Assembly: GCA_007131745.1 (NCBI GenBank)
Contig: SLPX01000264.1
Location: 1-31,101, forward strand
Length of the DNA stretch: 31,101 bases
Reading direction: 5' to 3'
Origin: Myxococcales bacterium
GTDB taxonomy: Bacteria; Myxococcota; Polyangia; HGW-17; SLPX01
The notes under the pieces were generated by a model that ran no database searches, was not told the DNA's origin, and worked only from the letters and a program-made list of their open reading frames with translations. The position numbers and the translations under genes are program-made. Positions 1 through 8,039 of this stretch are shown here, one piece after another. Every line of letters starts with the position of its first letter. Position 1 is the stretch's first letter.

Positions 1-182
1 AGGCAAGGCCCGGCGATATTAAAAAATTTTTTCATTTCGTTCTCCGAACTATCTATTCCGCTCTACCATCAAAAAAACCACACGTTCTCGTGCATACTAC
101 CGCCCGGACCCAGGGGAAACAAGAAGGAACGCTTAGCCTGATTTCGGCGGGGAAGGATTCATGGATAGCCGGGGAGGGGAGA
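1..182. other. Intergenic region downstream of valS
   Basis: No convincing gene is visible in this edge segment. It lies after the TAA stop of valS. The only notable string is A6T6 at 21-32, and I see no clear stem followed by a T run that would mark a terminator for valS. Confidence 0.5.
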
Positions 183-3100
183 TTATTCGAGTTCCATGAG
201 GGCTTTTTCTATGGCGGCTTTTTGCGCTTCGTAACCGGCCATTCTGTCTTTTTGTTCTTCAACGACTTCTGCAGGGGCGCGTGAGACGAAGTTTTTGTTG
301 TCCAACTTCTTGCGGCAAAGGGAGATTTCCTTTTCCACGTCCCGAAGTGAGGCTTGAAGGCGCGTTTTTTCCGCGTTGTCGTCGATTATGTCATGTACGA
401 AAACCTGGATGTTTCTCACCATCGCGGATGCGGAACCCGCCGGGCGTTTTGCGCCGGAATCCACGTTAAGATGTTCAACATTTGCAAGGGTTTTTATCAC
501 GTGTGTAAACTGCAGCAATCCTTCGCCGCGATCGTCGCCGGGTTTCAATGTGACCGTGACTGGTTTCTTGGGAGAGACGCCGTGATCGGTTCGCAGCTCT
601 CTCACTGTTCCCGTGACCGACTGGAGTTCACCGAAGGTTTTCACCATGGAGTCATTATCCAGTTCACGATGAGCCGTGGGCCATTGCGCTGCTCCAAGAA
701 TTCCGGAGTGTTCTTCTTCCACAGGTATCAGGCCGGGGAGTCCTCTTTTCGGAGCGCCCTGTTGGAGGCGGCCGTAGAGATGTTCCGAGATAAAGGGGAT
801 AAACGGGTGCAGAAGCCGAAGGGTGTTGTCGAGGCAATGTGCAAGAACTTGTCTTGCAACCCGGGCGGTGTCGGTGTCGGCTTGGGCGAGGCGCGGCTTT
901 ATTAATTCAAGGTACCAGTCGCAGAGTTCACCCCACATGAAATCCCTGGCCGCGGCGAGGGCCTGGGAGGGGCTGTACGCATCCAAAGCTTCGCTTACCT
1001 TGCGAATAGCCTTGTTCATGGCGGCCAGGATCCATTGATCCTCGAACTCGAGGTTTTGGGGGGACAATTCCAGCCGGGACACCGATTCAAGATGGCCAAG
1101 CGCAAAACGGGCCGTGTTCCAGAGTTTGTTGCAGAACCGCTTTCCGTCCATGAAACGTTCGCTGATCAGCTTGGCCGCGGGCAGACCGGGCAGAGTGCCG
1201 AGTACATCGAATTCGACGGAACATTCGGCGCAAAGATAAGTAAATACGCTTTTTCCGTGCTTTAGTTTGCCGAGGTCGTTGTGGGTTTCGCATGACGGAC
1301 AAATAGCGGTCACGGGCAGCCTTATGTCCTGGTTGCCGGTTTGCATGTCGCACAGAACATAGCGCATGGCATCAGCGCCGTATTCCTCGATGATGTCTAC
1401 GGGGTCTATTCCGTTTCCCTTGGATTTGCTCATCCTTTCGCCTTTTCCATCCAGGATGTTGGCGTGGATGAATACATCGGTAAACGGTACATCGCCCAGG
1501 TTGTAGAGTCCGGCAAGCACCATTCTTGCGACCCAGAGAGTGATGATGTCGCGTGCGGTAACCAGGCAAGAGCCCGGATAATAGTAATCAAGACAATTCG
1601 GATAGCCGTTTGTGGAGCCAAGCGGAGCGCCGCCTTCGGTGTCAGCGCTTTCGGGATCCGGCCAGCCCAGAGTCGAATGAGGCCAGAGAGCCGATGAAAA
1701 CCAGGTGTCCAGCACGTCGGGATCCCTCTTGAACCCGGACCGCTCGAGGAATTCTAAGGTTGGCTCTTTATCCCAAAGGGGGCAAACGTCGATAAGCCAA
1801 GATGTTTCATCGCCGGTTCCATTGACGAAATTCTTTATCGTGTCTGCATCCGGCTTTTCATTACGGCCGTAGACGAGAATCGAAGAGCCGTCTTCCGTGG
1901 AAATCAGCCTTACAAGGACTTCTTCGGGCTTCAGGTCCGACTCGTTACAGAGCAGTTCATCAAGGGTTTCAGTGATCTCACCGGTTGAAACCTTTTTCGA
2001 CCACACGGGAATCCGGTGTCCCCACCAAAGTTGCCGGCTTATCGGCCAGTCTCGTTTTTCTGCAAGCCAGTCCAGGTATGTTTTGACAAAACGCTCGGGA
2101 TGAAACTTGACCCTTCCGTCCGTCACGGCGTCCATGGCGGCTTGGACGAGACCCGGGCTCACATGTTCCTTCGGGGTGGATTCGCCCATTACGATTCCAC
2201 CTTCGACATCGCCCATTTTCACGAACCACTGGTCGGAGAGGTAAGGTTCAATGGGGGTTTTGGAGCGGTCCGAATGGCCGATTTCAATGTTGCGATCTTC
2301 GACAGGGCCGAGCAGGTCGCGTTGTTTCAGATCTTGGACCACCTTGTTCCGGGCGTCGTATCGATCCAGGCCCCGATATGATCCTGCGTTTTCGTTGAGA
2401 GTACCGTCGGGATTGAGAATGTTGATGATGTCTATTTCGTTCTTGTGTCTTTGCCAGACTTCGTAATCATTCGGATCGTGAGCAGGGGTGATCTTGACGC
2501 AACCGGAACCCAGTCCGGGCTTGGCCCATTCGTCCAGGATCAATGGAATCGGCCTGTCCATCAGGGGCAAAAGCACTTTTCGGTTTTCTTTGGCCATGTC
2601 GCGAAGGTGAAGCAGTTCCGGAAGCATTTCCGCTTCTCTTTTCAAAAGTTTGTCCAGGGTTTCCTGCATGGCCTTCTTTTCCTTGTCGGGCGCCTTGGAC
2701 AGACCTTCACGCGCAACTTCGATGGCTTGCTTGAGCGCCAGGTCCGGCGCGGGGTGAACCGCGACTGCCGTGTCTCCGAGCATGGTTTCAGGCCTGGTGG
2801 TTGCAACCGTGATTTTTTCCGGATCTCCCGGGCGGGGATCAATCACCGGGTAATCAAGATGCCAGAAATGCCCCCTGACTGATTCGTGATAAACTTCGTC
2901 GTCCGATATGCTGGTTCGGAGAAACGGATCCCAATTGACCAGTCTCTTGCCCCTGAAAATCAGTCCATCCCTGAACATTCTGAAAAACGTCTCTCTGACC
3001 GACCTGGAACAGACCTTGTCCATGGTGAAGCGTTGGCGTTTCCAGTCCGCGCTGCACCCCATTCGTTGTTGTTGCTCCACGATTCGAGCTTGGTACAGAT

Positions 3101-3479
3101 CTTTCCATTTCCAGATTCTTTCAACCAACCCCTTTCTCCCCACATCATGCCTGGTTTTTCCTTCCAGTTCTTTCAGCCGTTTTTCAACGACCGCCTGGGT
3201 GGCGATGCCCGCGTGATCCGTGCCCGGCATCCACAATGTGTTGTCTCCCATCATCCGGCGCCGGCGTATCAGAAGATCCTGCATGACGTTGTCCATGGCA
3301 TGGCCCATGTGTAACGCTCCGGTCACGTTGGGAAGCGGCATCATTATCACGTAACGTCGGTCCGAGGGGCGATCATCCGGGACAGCGTGAAACGCGTCGC
3401 TTTCCAGCCACAACCGGGTCGCATTTTCTTCTACGAGTCGAGGTTCGTACGTTTTGGACAACTTGAACTGATCACTCAC
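183..3479 (-). CDS. valS: Valine--tRNA ligase
   Basis: Charges tRNA-Val with valine in the cytoplasm and hydrolyses mischarged Thr-tRNA-Val. The class I signatures are plain: PLPNVTGALHMGH at residues 48-60 (HIGH motif) and RMSKS at 682-686. The CP1 editing domain spans roughly 210-420 (TTRPETMLGDTAVAVHP at 227-243), and the protein ends in the coiled-coil arm typical of ValRS (about 1035-1098). At 1098 residues it is longer than the roughly 950 usual in bacteria. Two insertions explain much of this: a charged helical segment within CP1 (about 245-305) and a four-cysteine zinc-ribbon-like insert (C727, C730, C750, C753) between KMSKS and the anticodon-binding domain. The start is GTG at 3479, preceded by AAGGAG at 9 bases. 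It may be the last gene of a minus-strand run; the gap to the upstream cyclase gene is 95 bp. Confidence 0.97.
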   Translation of the reverse strand: MSDQFKLSKTYEPRLVEENATRLWLESDAFHAVPDDRPSDRRYVIMMPLPNVTGALHMGHAMDNVMQDLLIRRRRMMGDNTLWMPGTDHAGIATQAVVEKRLKELEGKTRHDVGRKGLVERIWKWKDLYQARIVEQQQRMGCSADWKRQRFTMDKVCSRSVRETFFRMFRDGLIFRGKRLVNWDPFLRTSISDDEVYHESVRGHFWHLDYPVIDPRPGDPEKITVATTRPETMLGDTAVAVHPAPDLALKQAIEVAREGLSKAPDKEKKAMQETLDKLLKREAEMLPELLHLRDMAKENRKVLLPLMDRPIPLILDEWAKPGLGSGCVKITPAHDPNDYEVWQRHKNEIDIINILNPDGTLNENAGSYRGLDRYDARNKVVQDLKQRDLLGPVEDRNIEIGHSDRSKTPIEPYLSDQWFVKMGDVEGGIVMGESTPKEHVSPGLVQAAMDAVTDGRVKFHPERFVKTYLDWLAEKRDWPISRQLWWGHRIPVWSKKVSTGEITETLDELLCNESDLKPEEVLVRLISTEDGSSILVYGRNEKPDADTIKNFVNGTGDETSWLIDVCPLWDKEPTLEFLERSGFKRDPDVLDTWFSSALWPHSTLGWPDPESADTEGGAPLGSTNGYPNCLDYYYPGSCLVTARDIITLWVARMVLAGLYNLGDVPFTDVFIHANILDGKGERMSKSKGNGIDPVDIIEEYGADAMRYVLCDMQTGNQDIRLPVTAICPSCETHNDLGKLKHGKSVFTYLCAECSVEFDVLGTLPGLPAAKLISERFMDGKRFCNKLWNTARFALGHLESVSRLELSPQNLEFEDQWILAAMNKAIRKVSEALDAYSPSQALAAARDFMWGELCDWYLELIKPRLAQADTDTARVARQVLAHCLDNTLRLLHPFIPFISEHLYGRLQQGAPKRGLPGLIPVEEEHSGILGAAQWPTAHRELDNDSMVKTFGELQSVTGTVRELRTDHGVSPKKPVTVTLKPGDDRGEGLLQFTHVIKTLANVEHLNVDSGAKRPAGSASAMVRNIQVFVHDIIDDNAEKTRLQASLRDVEKEISLCRKKLDNKNFVSRAPAEVVEEQKDRMAGYEAQKAAIEKALMELE

Positions 3480-3574
3480 TGTGCATGTCTCCTTCTGTTT
3501 TCACAAACAACAAGACTCATTCCATTACACCCGCAACGGGATAGGTCAAGCGCCTCTTTCGGTTGTCCTGCGAA

Positions 3575-4717
3575 TCAGCCGACCACCCGGTTTCGTCCGC
3601 CTTGCTTTGCCTTGTAGAGGTTCACGTCGGCTTTTTCGATCAGGTCTTCGGGCTTTGCCATGGAAGCATCGAGTTGAGCGACCCCCAGACTGATGGTTAC
3701 GGGGATAGACGTATTGTCGAAGAAAAACTCATGATGTGCAATTTTTGAACGGATTTTTTCCGCGAATGTGAGGGCGCCTTCCACTTTTGTGTCCGTCAAC
3801 AGGATGGCGAATTCTTCTCCCCCGTATCGACCCATTATATCCGGTTGCCTCATGCTGTTTTTTATCACCAATGACAACTCCCGCAGGATGTGATCACCTG
3901 CAAGATGCCCGTGGGTGTCATTGATGTTTTTGAAATGGTCGATGTCGAACATGACAAGGCTCAGGTCGGTGGAGTATCGATGCGACCGGGCAATCTCGGT
4001 GCTCATTGCGTCCATCAGGTAGCGTTTGTTGTATACCTGAGTAAGGCTGTCGACCGTTGTGAGACGATAGATTTCCTCGTGGTATGCTTGCTCAATGTTC
4101 CCGCTCTGGAAGAACTTGAATATCGTTCTTCCAATGCTTAACAGGTCTCCGTCTCTGAGTATATGAGGTGCTGTTATGAGCCTATCGTTCACGTACGTTC
4201 CATTTGTCGAACCCAGATCCTCGACCCATACCTTTTTCCCTTCGATGGTCGCCATGGCATGCCGGCGGCTCACCGAATCCTGGTCGAGTTGTACGTCGGA
4301 CTGCCTTCCACGGCCCATAACCAGGGGTTTTCCGCTTTCCAGGTCGATCTTTTTTCCCAGCTCATTGCCGTGTATCACGACAAGGCAGGACTGTTTTGCA
4401 GCTTCTGCTGCAAGCTGGGGTGATGGGATTACACCAACCACCAGGGTCGTTGCCCCTTCACCTTCCTCGTCGGATTCATCCCCATAATCTTCTCCCAGAT
4501 AATCTTCTCCCAGGTCATGAGCCATATAATCGGCAAGGAGTTTGGTAGCTTTTTTCTTTACGAGTTCCGACGGGTGCTTCAATGCTACAGCCAAGGCTTT
4601 GCGGACCTCTTCTGAATCATCGGTTTCCAGCGGTTTCAGGAGGTCCAGTACTTCCCTCTCATTTCGCCCTTCAACAATGGCTTCCCGAAAACTTTCAATT
4701 TGTTTTGTTGATGCCAA
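3575..4717 (-). CDS. FHA-domain diguanylate cyclase (GGDEF)
   Basis: Predicted to make cyclic di-GMP from two GTP. The order of parts is: an alpha-helical HEAT-like N-terminus (about 1-66), an acidic linker, an FHA phosphothreonine-binding domain (GRGRQSD 135-141, SRRHA 150-154, GSTNGT 169-174) and a GGDEF domain (about 215-380). The active-site loop is GGEEF at 299-303, FDID at 257-260 supplies the metal ligand, and RQPD at 290-293, five residues before GGEEF, is an intact RxxD product-inhibition site. No signal peptide or membrane segment is seen, so it is probably cytosolic. The FHA domain suggests it reads Ser/Thr phosphorylation, possibly by kinases such as the one at 15009-17324; that link is inference. 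The start is TTG at 4717 with GGAG eight bases upstream. It follows the Tim44-like gene by 39 bp and is probably co-transcribed with it. Confidence 0.93.
   Translation of the reverse strand: MASTKQIESFREAIVEGRNEREVLDLLKPLETDDSEEVRKALAVALKHPSELVKKKATKLLADYMAHDLGEDYLGEDYGDESDEEGEGATTLVVGVIPSPQLAAEAAKQSCLVVIHGNELGKKIDLESGKPLVMGRGRQSDVQLDQDSVSRRHAMATIEGKKVWVEDLGSTNGTYVNDRLITAPHILRDGDLLSIGRTIFKFFQSGNIEQAYHEEIYRLTTVDSLTQVYNKRYLMDAMSTEIARSHRYSTDLSLVMFDIDHFKNINDTHGHLAGDHILRELSLVIKNSMRQPDIMGRYGGEEFAILLTDTKVEGALTFAEKIRSKIAHHEFFFDNTSIPVTISLGVAQLDASMAKPEDLIEKADVNLYKAKQGGRNRVVG
4484..4513. repeat. Perfect 15-bp tandem duplication inside the cyclase gene
   Basis: The 15-mer ataatcttctcccag occurs twice in direct succession (4484-4498 and 4499-4513). 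It encodes a duplicated five-residue unit, LGEDY, in the acidic linker between the helical N-terminus and the FHA domain. Being a multiple of three, gain or loss of a copy keeps the frame and only alters linker length. Confidence 0.9.
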
Positions 4718-4756
4718 CTCGGTAACTCCAAACCTTGAAGAAAAAGTGCAGCCGGG

Positions 4757-6361
4757 CTATCCGGCGTAGGATTCGTCCTGCTCTATCCGGCTGAGCACCC
4801 AGTCGGACGCTCCCGTTGCCACTTTGGAGCCGCAGTGATCGCAGTTTCCTGAAGAATTAACATCCAGGGGCGCCCCACATGCCGGACAGAAATTGGCTAC
4901 TTCGTTCGTGTCCTTACGGGCGCGCACCATTGTCCAGTACTCGCTGTATGGTCTTTCCTTCTTGTTGTTTCCCGACACGATTCGTCCTGATGCTGCATGG
5001 ATGGTGTATTCAAAACCAGTGGCGAAGATCCTGAGGGTAATTGCATCAAAAAATGGATCCGAGATCGCTTTGACAAACTCCATGCGGGTCGTACGGAAAT
5101 TCTGCAGTACATTTCGCAGCCCTTGCTTTTGATAGGCCTGTATCCAGTAGGTCTGACCCATGAAAAACCGATCTGTTACATATGGCCGAGCTTTTTCCCA
5201 CGTAAGATTGGTCCATGCATCGTACATTTCGTGATAGACTTTCTTTACTCTTTCTTCAAATCCATTCAGGTCAAAACCTTGATCCCTCTCCTTTATCTCC
5301 CCGAGCGCTTTTTCCCGGTCGGGATGGAAAATAGTGGGCAGGTTTGTGCCCTTTTCTTCCACGTGACCGGTGAGCAACGGACCCCTGGGTTCTTCTGAAA
5401 GAACGACGACACTGGTTACGAACCAGTCGAACTCGCCTGAGTTGAAAAAGGAACCGCAGTATGCACATTTTTCATCCTGGCTGGTTTCCACCGGTGCTCC
5501 GCAGTTTGGACAGTTGAATGTCTGTGTTTCCGCTGGTTTTCTGCTTTTCGCGTTTGCAGAGCGGCTGAGAATCCATCGTTCCCTGGCGTAAAAGCCCATG
5601 GGTTGCGGAGGTTTTCCGCCGGGAGTTGCAGGGTAGATTTCAGTGTAGTTGGATTCAAACTCCACGTTTATCGTCACGGTTTCCGAACCCAAGCCGGCCA
5701 GGGATGTTACTTTCTGGCTACCGACGACAACCCCGGTCACTTCCTGAACGGGACGGTTGCCCCGGTTTGCAATCGTGGCCCGGACCTCTTTAGACAGGTA
5801 AGGTGCCAGGGCTTTCAGGCCGCCCGTGACATCCGCCCGGGAAGTTCCCCTTGACTCCATTGTCCGCATGTACAAGTTGGAAAGAAAATCCTCCAACACT
5901 ATTGAAGAAAAGTTGGGGTCGTGTTGACGCAGTCCCGATAGATCGGGTGGAGGTGGAGGAGGTGGAGCGCCCCACGCCACATTTCCGCCGCTTGCCCAAT
6001 TTTCATCGGAATTGGTGAGCTTGGGAAGGACCGAGGAAAAAATAAAACCGACCAAAAACAACCCTATGATAATGTACTCGCTCCACTTGGGCAATCCGCA
6101 TCCGGTGAGGCTTCCGACTCCCAGAAAACCCCCGCCTGCTCCACTGTAACTTCCGGAACCGGAATAGGAACCTCCTCCTGAAAAACCTCCTCCTGATGAA
6201 CCGCTGCTCCCGCCGGAATATGTATGTCCCCCACCCGGTCTGTATGCAGAGACCGTCATGACCGGCAGCAGAAATAATGTCAATACGACCGCTGCCGCAG
6301 CCAACCAACCGGTCAAACGGAATAATCTCCGGCGCTTGTCATTTTCATTTCTATTCGCCAT
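4757..6361 (-). CDS. Tim44-like membrane protein with two zinc ribbons
   Basis: A 534-residue protein of unknown precise role. The N-terminal segment 17-37 is a signal peptide or membrane anchor; then comes a Gly/Ser/Tyr-rich stretch (about 42-80), a second membrane segment (about 96-112) and a proline run (133-139). The rest is two similar modules: a Tim44-like alpha/beta region (about 143-270) with zinc ribbon C284/C287/C299/C302, then a second Tim44-like region (about 360-490) with ribbon C492/C495/C507/C510. Each ribbon is followed by a [FS]DW motif and a beta strand, which points to an internal duplication. The reading frame stays open upstream to 6589, but that part overlaps the TPM gene; ATG at 6361 has AGGAGAC correctly spaced and starts a good hydrophobic signal. 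It sits 34 bp behind the TPM-domain gene, a pairing that suggests a common envelope function. Confidence 0.8.
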   Translation of the reverse strand: MANRNENDKRRRLFRLTGWLAAAAVVLTLFLLPVMTVSAYRPGGGHTYSGGSSGSSGGGFSGGGSYSGSGSYSGAGGGFLGVGSLTGCGLPKWSEYIIIGLFLVGFIFSSVLPKLTNSDENWASGGNVAWGAPPPPPPPDLSGLRQHDPNFSSIVLEDFLSNLYMRTMESRGTSRADVTGGLKALAPYLSKEVRATIANRGNRPVQEVTGVVVGSQKVTSLAGLGSETVTINVEFESNYTEIYPATPGGKPPQPMGFYARERWILSRSANAKSRKPAETQTFNCPNCGAPVETSQDEKCAYCGSFFNSGEFDWFVTSVVVLSEEPRGPLLTGHVEEKGTNLPTIFHPDREKALGEIKERDQGFDLNGFEERVKKVYHEMYDAWTNLTWEKARPYVTDRFFMGQTYWIQAYQKQGLRNVLQNFRTTRMEFVKAISDPFFDAITLRIFATGFEYTIHAASGRIVSGNNKKERPYSEYWTMVRARKDTNEVANFCPACGAPLDVNSSGNCDHCGSKVATGASDWVLSRIEQDESYAG

Positions 6362-6395
6362 TTCTAAGTCTCCTGAAAAATCTGCAATCAAAGTC

Positions 6396-7037
6396 CTATA
6401 CTGCATCCTCATCGGCGATATCGGCCAGCTCGTTGAAATTGTCGGCCCTGGCCGGGACTTTCTCTTCAAGAAGGGGCGCCAAGGATTCGATTGCCTCTGC
6501 AAGTTTTTTGTATCCCTCCCCCTTCCAGAGAGGGAGTCTCCCGGCTTCCTCGACGGGTTTGATTGCAAGATCCCATTCCTTCTTGTCAATGGCCGCTTGG
6601 ACGCCTATATCGGGCAGAACCACGCACCTTTTTTCGTGAGATGATACGTGGACAAGGATGCCCGAACGATCCCGGGTCCGGCTGACGCCCAAACGGTAGA
6701 ATCGGGCCATGGCTCCCTCTTCCACTCGTTTTTCCACTTGTTTAGATCCGAGCAAGTGCGGGTTGATCCTGAGAGCGGACCAACCCAGCAAGGCTCCGGC
6801 GATTTCCAGCACTATGGTATTGGCCAGGATTGCCCATAATTCAAAGACTTGTTCTGCATACAACATGTATGCCAAGCCGATCACCGGGAGTATCAAACCG
6901 AGGATGATTCCCCGAGTTGCATGGCTGCCGGAATCCGCCTGGATGGATACCACGATTTCCGCGGCTGATCGATTTTCAACGAATTCCACTGCCTGTCTCA
7001 ACCTGTTTTTAGCGTCTTTGGACATGCGCTTGGCCAT
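6396..7037 (-). CDS. TPM-domain membrane protein
   Basis: About 213 residues. After a basic N-terminus (MAKRMSKDAKNRLRQAV) comes a TPM-type domain split by two adjacent hydrophobic segments (about 43-62 and 68-88). The motif AAEIVVSIQADSG and the later SGILVHVSSHEKRCVVLPD segment fit the TPM fold found in YgcG, Psb32 and related proteins. TPM proteins are often membrane-associated, and roles in assembly or repair of membrane complexes, or phosphatase activity, have been proposed; which applies here cannot be read from sequence. The start is uncertain: in-frame TTG (7049) and GTG (7046) lie just upstream next to an AAAGG, while ATG at 7037 has only a weak GGTG. Its stop is 34 bp before the Tim44-like gene, so the two are very probably co-expressed. 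Confidence 0.8.
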   Translation of the reverse strand: MAKRMSKDAKNRLRQAVEFVENRSAAEIVVSIQADSGSHATRGIILGLILPVIGLAYMLYAEQVFELWAILANTIVLEIAGALLGWSALRINPHLLGSKQVEKRVEEGAMARFYRLGVSRTRDRSGILVHVSSHEKRCVVLPDIGVQAAIDKKEWDLAIKPVEEAGRLPLWKGEGYKKLAEAIESLAPLLEEKVPARADNFNELADIADEDAV

Positions 7038-7098
7038 GTATTTCACCAAACCTTTGCTTCAGGGATTTTTGCTCTGCTGCTTCGCATATGTTCCCCAC

Positions 7099-7127
7099 AT
7101 AGTAATTGTTTGATTATCCGTATGCAA
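7099..7127 (-). promoter_or_regulatory. Possible promoter for the TPM-Tim44-cyclase run
   Basis: Reading on the minus strand, TTGCAT (7127-7122) and TACTAT (7104-7099) are separated by 17 bp and lie about 60 bp before the TPM start. The -35 match is weak (3 of 6) and the -10 is moderate (4 of 6), so this is a candidate only. Confidence 0.3.
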
Positions 7128-7253
7128 TGATATTGGGGGCCTTTTGTTGCAACCATTAGTCTTTGGTTTCGGGCGGAATCACTACAAGCGGCCGGGTAAA
7201 CGATTTTGCATCAGTCGGCAATTCGTGTCGAGAACCGGTGCGCGGTCTGCAAC

Positions 7254-7895
7254 TTATCCGATGGTCCTGGTGAGTTCCTCCTTGGACACGGCGCCCTCCC
7301 TGATCATGGTCCAACTCGAGTTCGTGGCATCGACTATTGTCGAGGGTTTTCCAGGCGACAAATCTCCCGCGTCGATGAGAATGTCAAGAAAAGTTCCGAA
7401 GTTTTTTCTTACTTGTGAAATCGATTGAGAACCGTGCTTGCGTGAACGGTTTGCGCTCGAAACAAGCATGGGAGATCCCAGTGCCTGGGTGATTGCAGCG
7501 GATACCTCGGCCACAGGAATGCGAAAGCCGATCAGCCCGGTGGCTTTGGCAAGGGCTTTTTTGATCTTTGAAGGAATATCCCCTCCCGGCTCAAGGCGGA
7601 TCGTAACCGGGCCGGGCCAGAATGCATCCATTATTTTGATCGCCAGGTCAGGAATGCGTTCTACAAGAGTGGAAAGATCCTCCCTCTTACTAATGAAAAC
7701 GAGCGCCGGTCTGTTCGTGGCCCTCCTCTTTGCTTGTTGCAAGGAAGACACGGCCTTGGGTGAAAGAGCGTTCGCTCCCAGGCGGTATCCGTTTACACCG
7801 GGAAAGGCCACGAGGCCGTCGTTTGCTATAGTTTCGGCGATTTTTTTGTACAGACGAGGCTCGTTTCTCAGATCTTCGAGAGAAAATACCTGCAT
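7254..7895 (-). CDS. YrdC/Sua5-family protein, putative threonylcarbamoyl-AMP synthase
   Basis: Family members make threonylcarbamoyl-AMP from threonine, bicarbonate and ATP for the t6A modification of ANN-decoding tRNAs. Several family signatures are present in 213 residues: KRRATNRPALVF (56-67), WPGPVTIRL (93-101), SSANRSRKHG (146-155), STIVD (185-189) and IREGA (198-202). However, the usual P-T-x-T-V-Y-G-L-G loop near the N-terminus reads PGVNGYRLG (32-40), so the conserved threonines are gone. It may therefore be a divergent synthase or a paralogue closer to YciO in behaviour. GAGG lies five bases before the ATG at 7895. A candidate promoter sits upstream, and a 204-bp gap separates it from the TPM gene. 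Confidence 0.85.
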   Translation of the reverse strand: MQVFSLEDLRNEPRLYKKIAETIANDGLVAFPGVNGYRLGANALSPKAVSSLQQAKRRATNRPALVFISKREDLSTLVERIPDLAIKIMDAFWPGPVTIRLEPGGDIPSKIKKALAKATGLIGFRIPVAEVSAAITQALGSPMLVSSANRSRKHGSQSISQVRKNFGTFLDILIDAGDLSPGKPSTIVDATNSSWTMIREGAVSKEELTRTIG

Positions 7896-7951
7896 ATTAC
7901 CTCTTTTTTGCGGAATCTATCGTGCTTGGATGGTCGGATTAACACCGGGCA

Positions 7952-7980
7952 ACAATAACTCGGACACTCTTTTTTGACAA
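7952..7980 (-). promoter_or_regulatory. Probable sigma-70-type promoter for the YrdC gene
   Basis: On the minus strand, TTGTCA (7980-7975) and TATTGT (7957-7952) are spaced by exactly 17 bp. They match the consensus at 5 of 6 and 4 of 6 positions and point towards the ATG at 7895, giving a leader of about 50 bases. Confidence 0.45.
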
Positions 7981-8039
7981 GGCAAGAATAGAGCAGCACT
8001 CAAAGAGAAGTTCAGTATGCGGAAAAAAAAATTCCTTTG

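Noticed and set aside
6362..6589. N-terminal extension of the Tim44-like frame
   Set aside because: It overlaps the 3' end of the TPM gene in another frame, while ATG 6361 has AGGAGAC upstream and a signal-like N-terminus.
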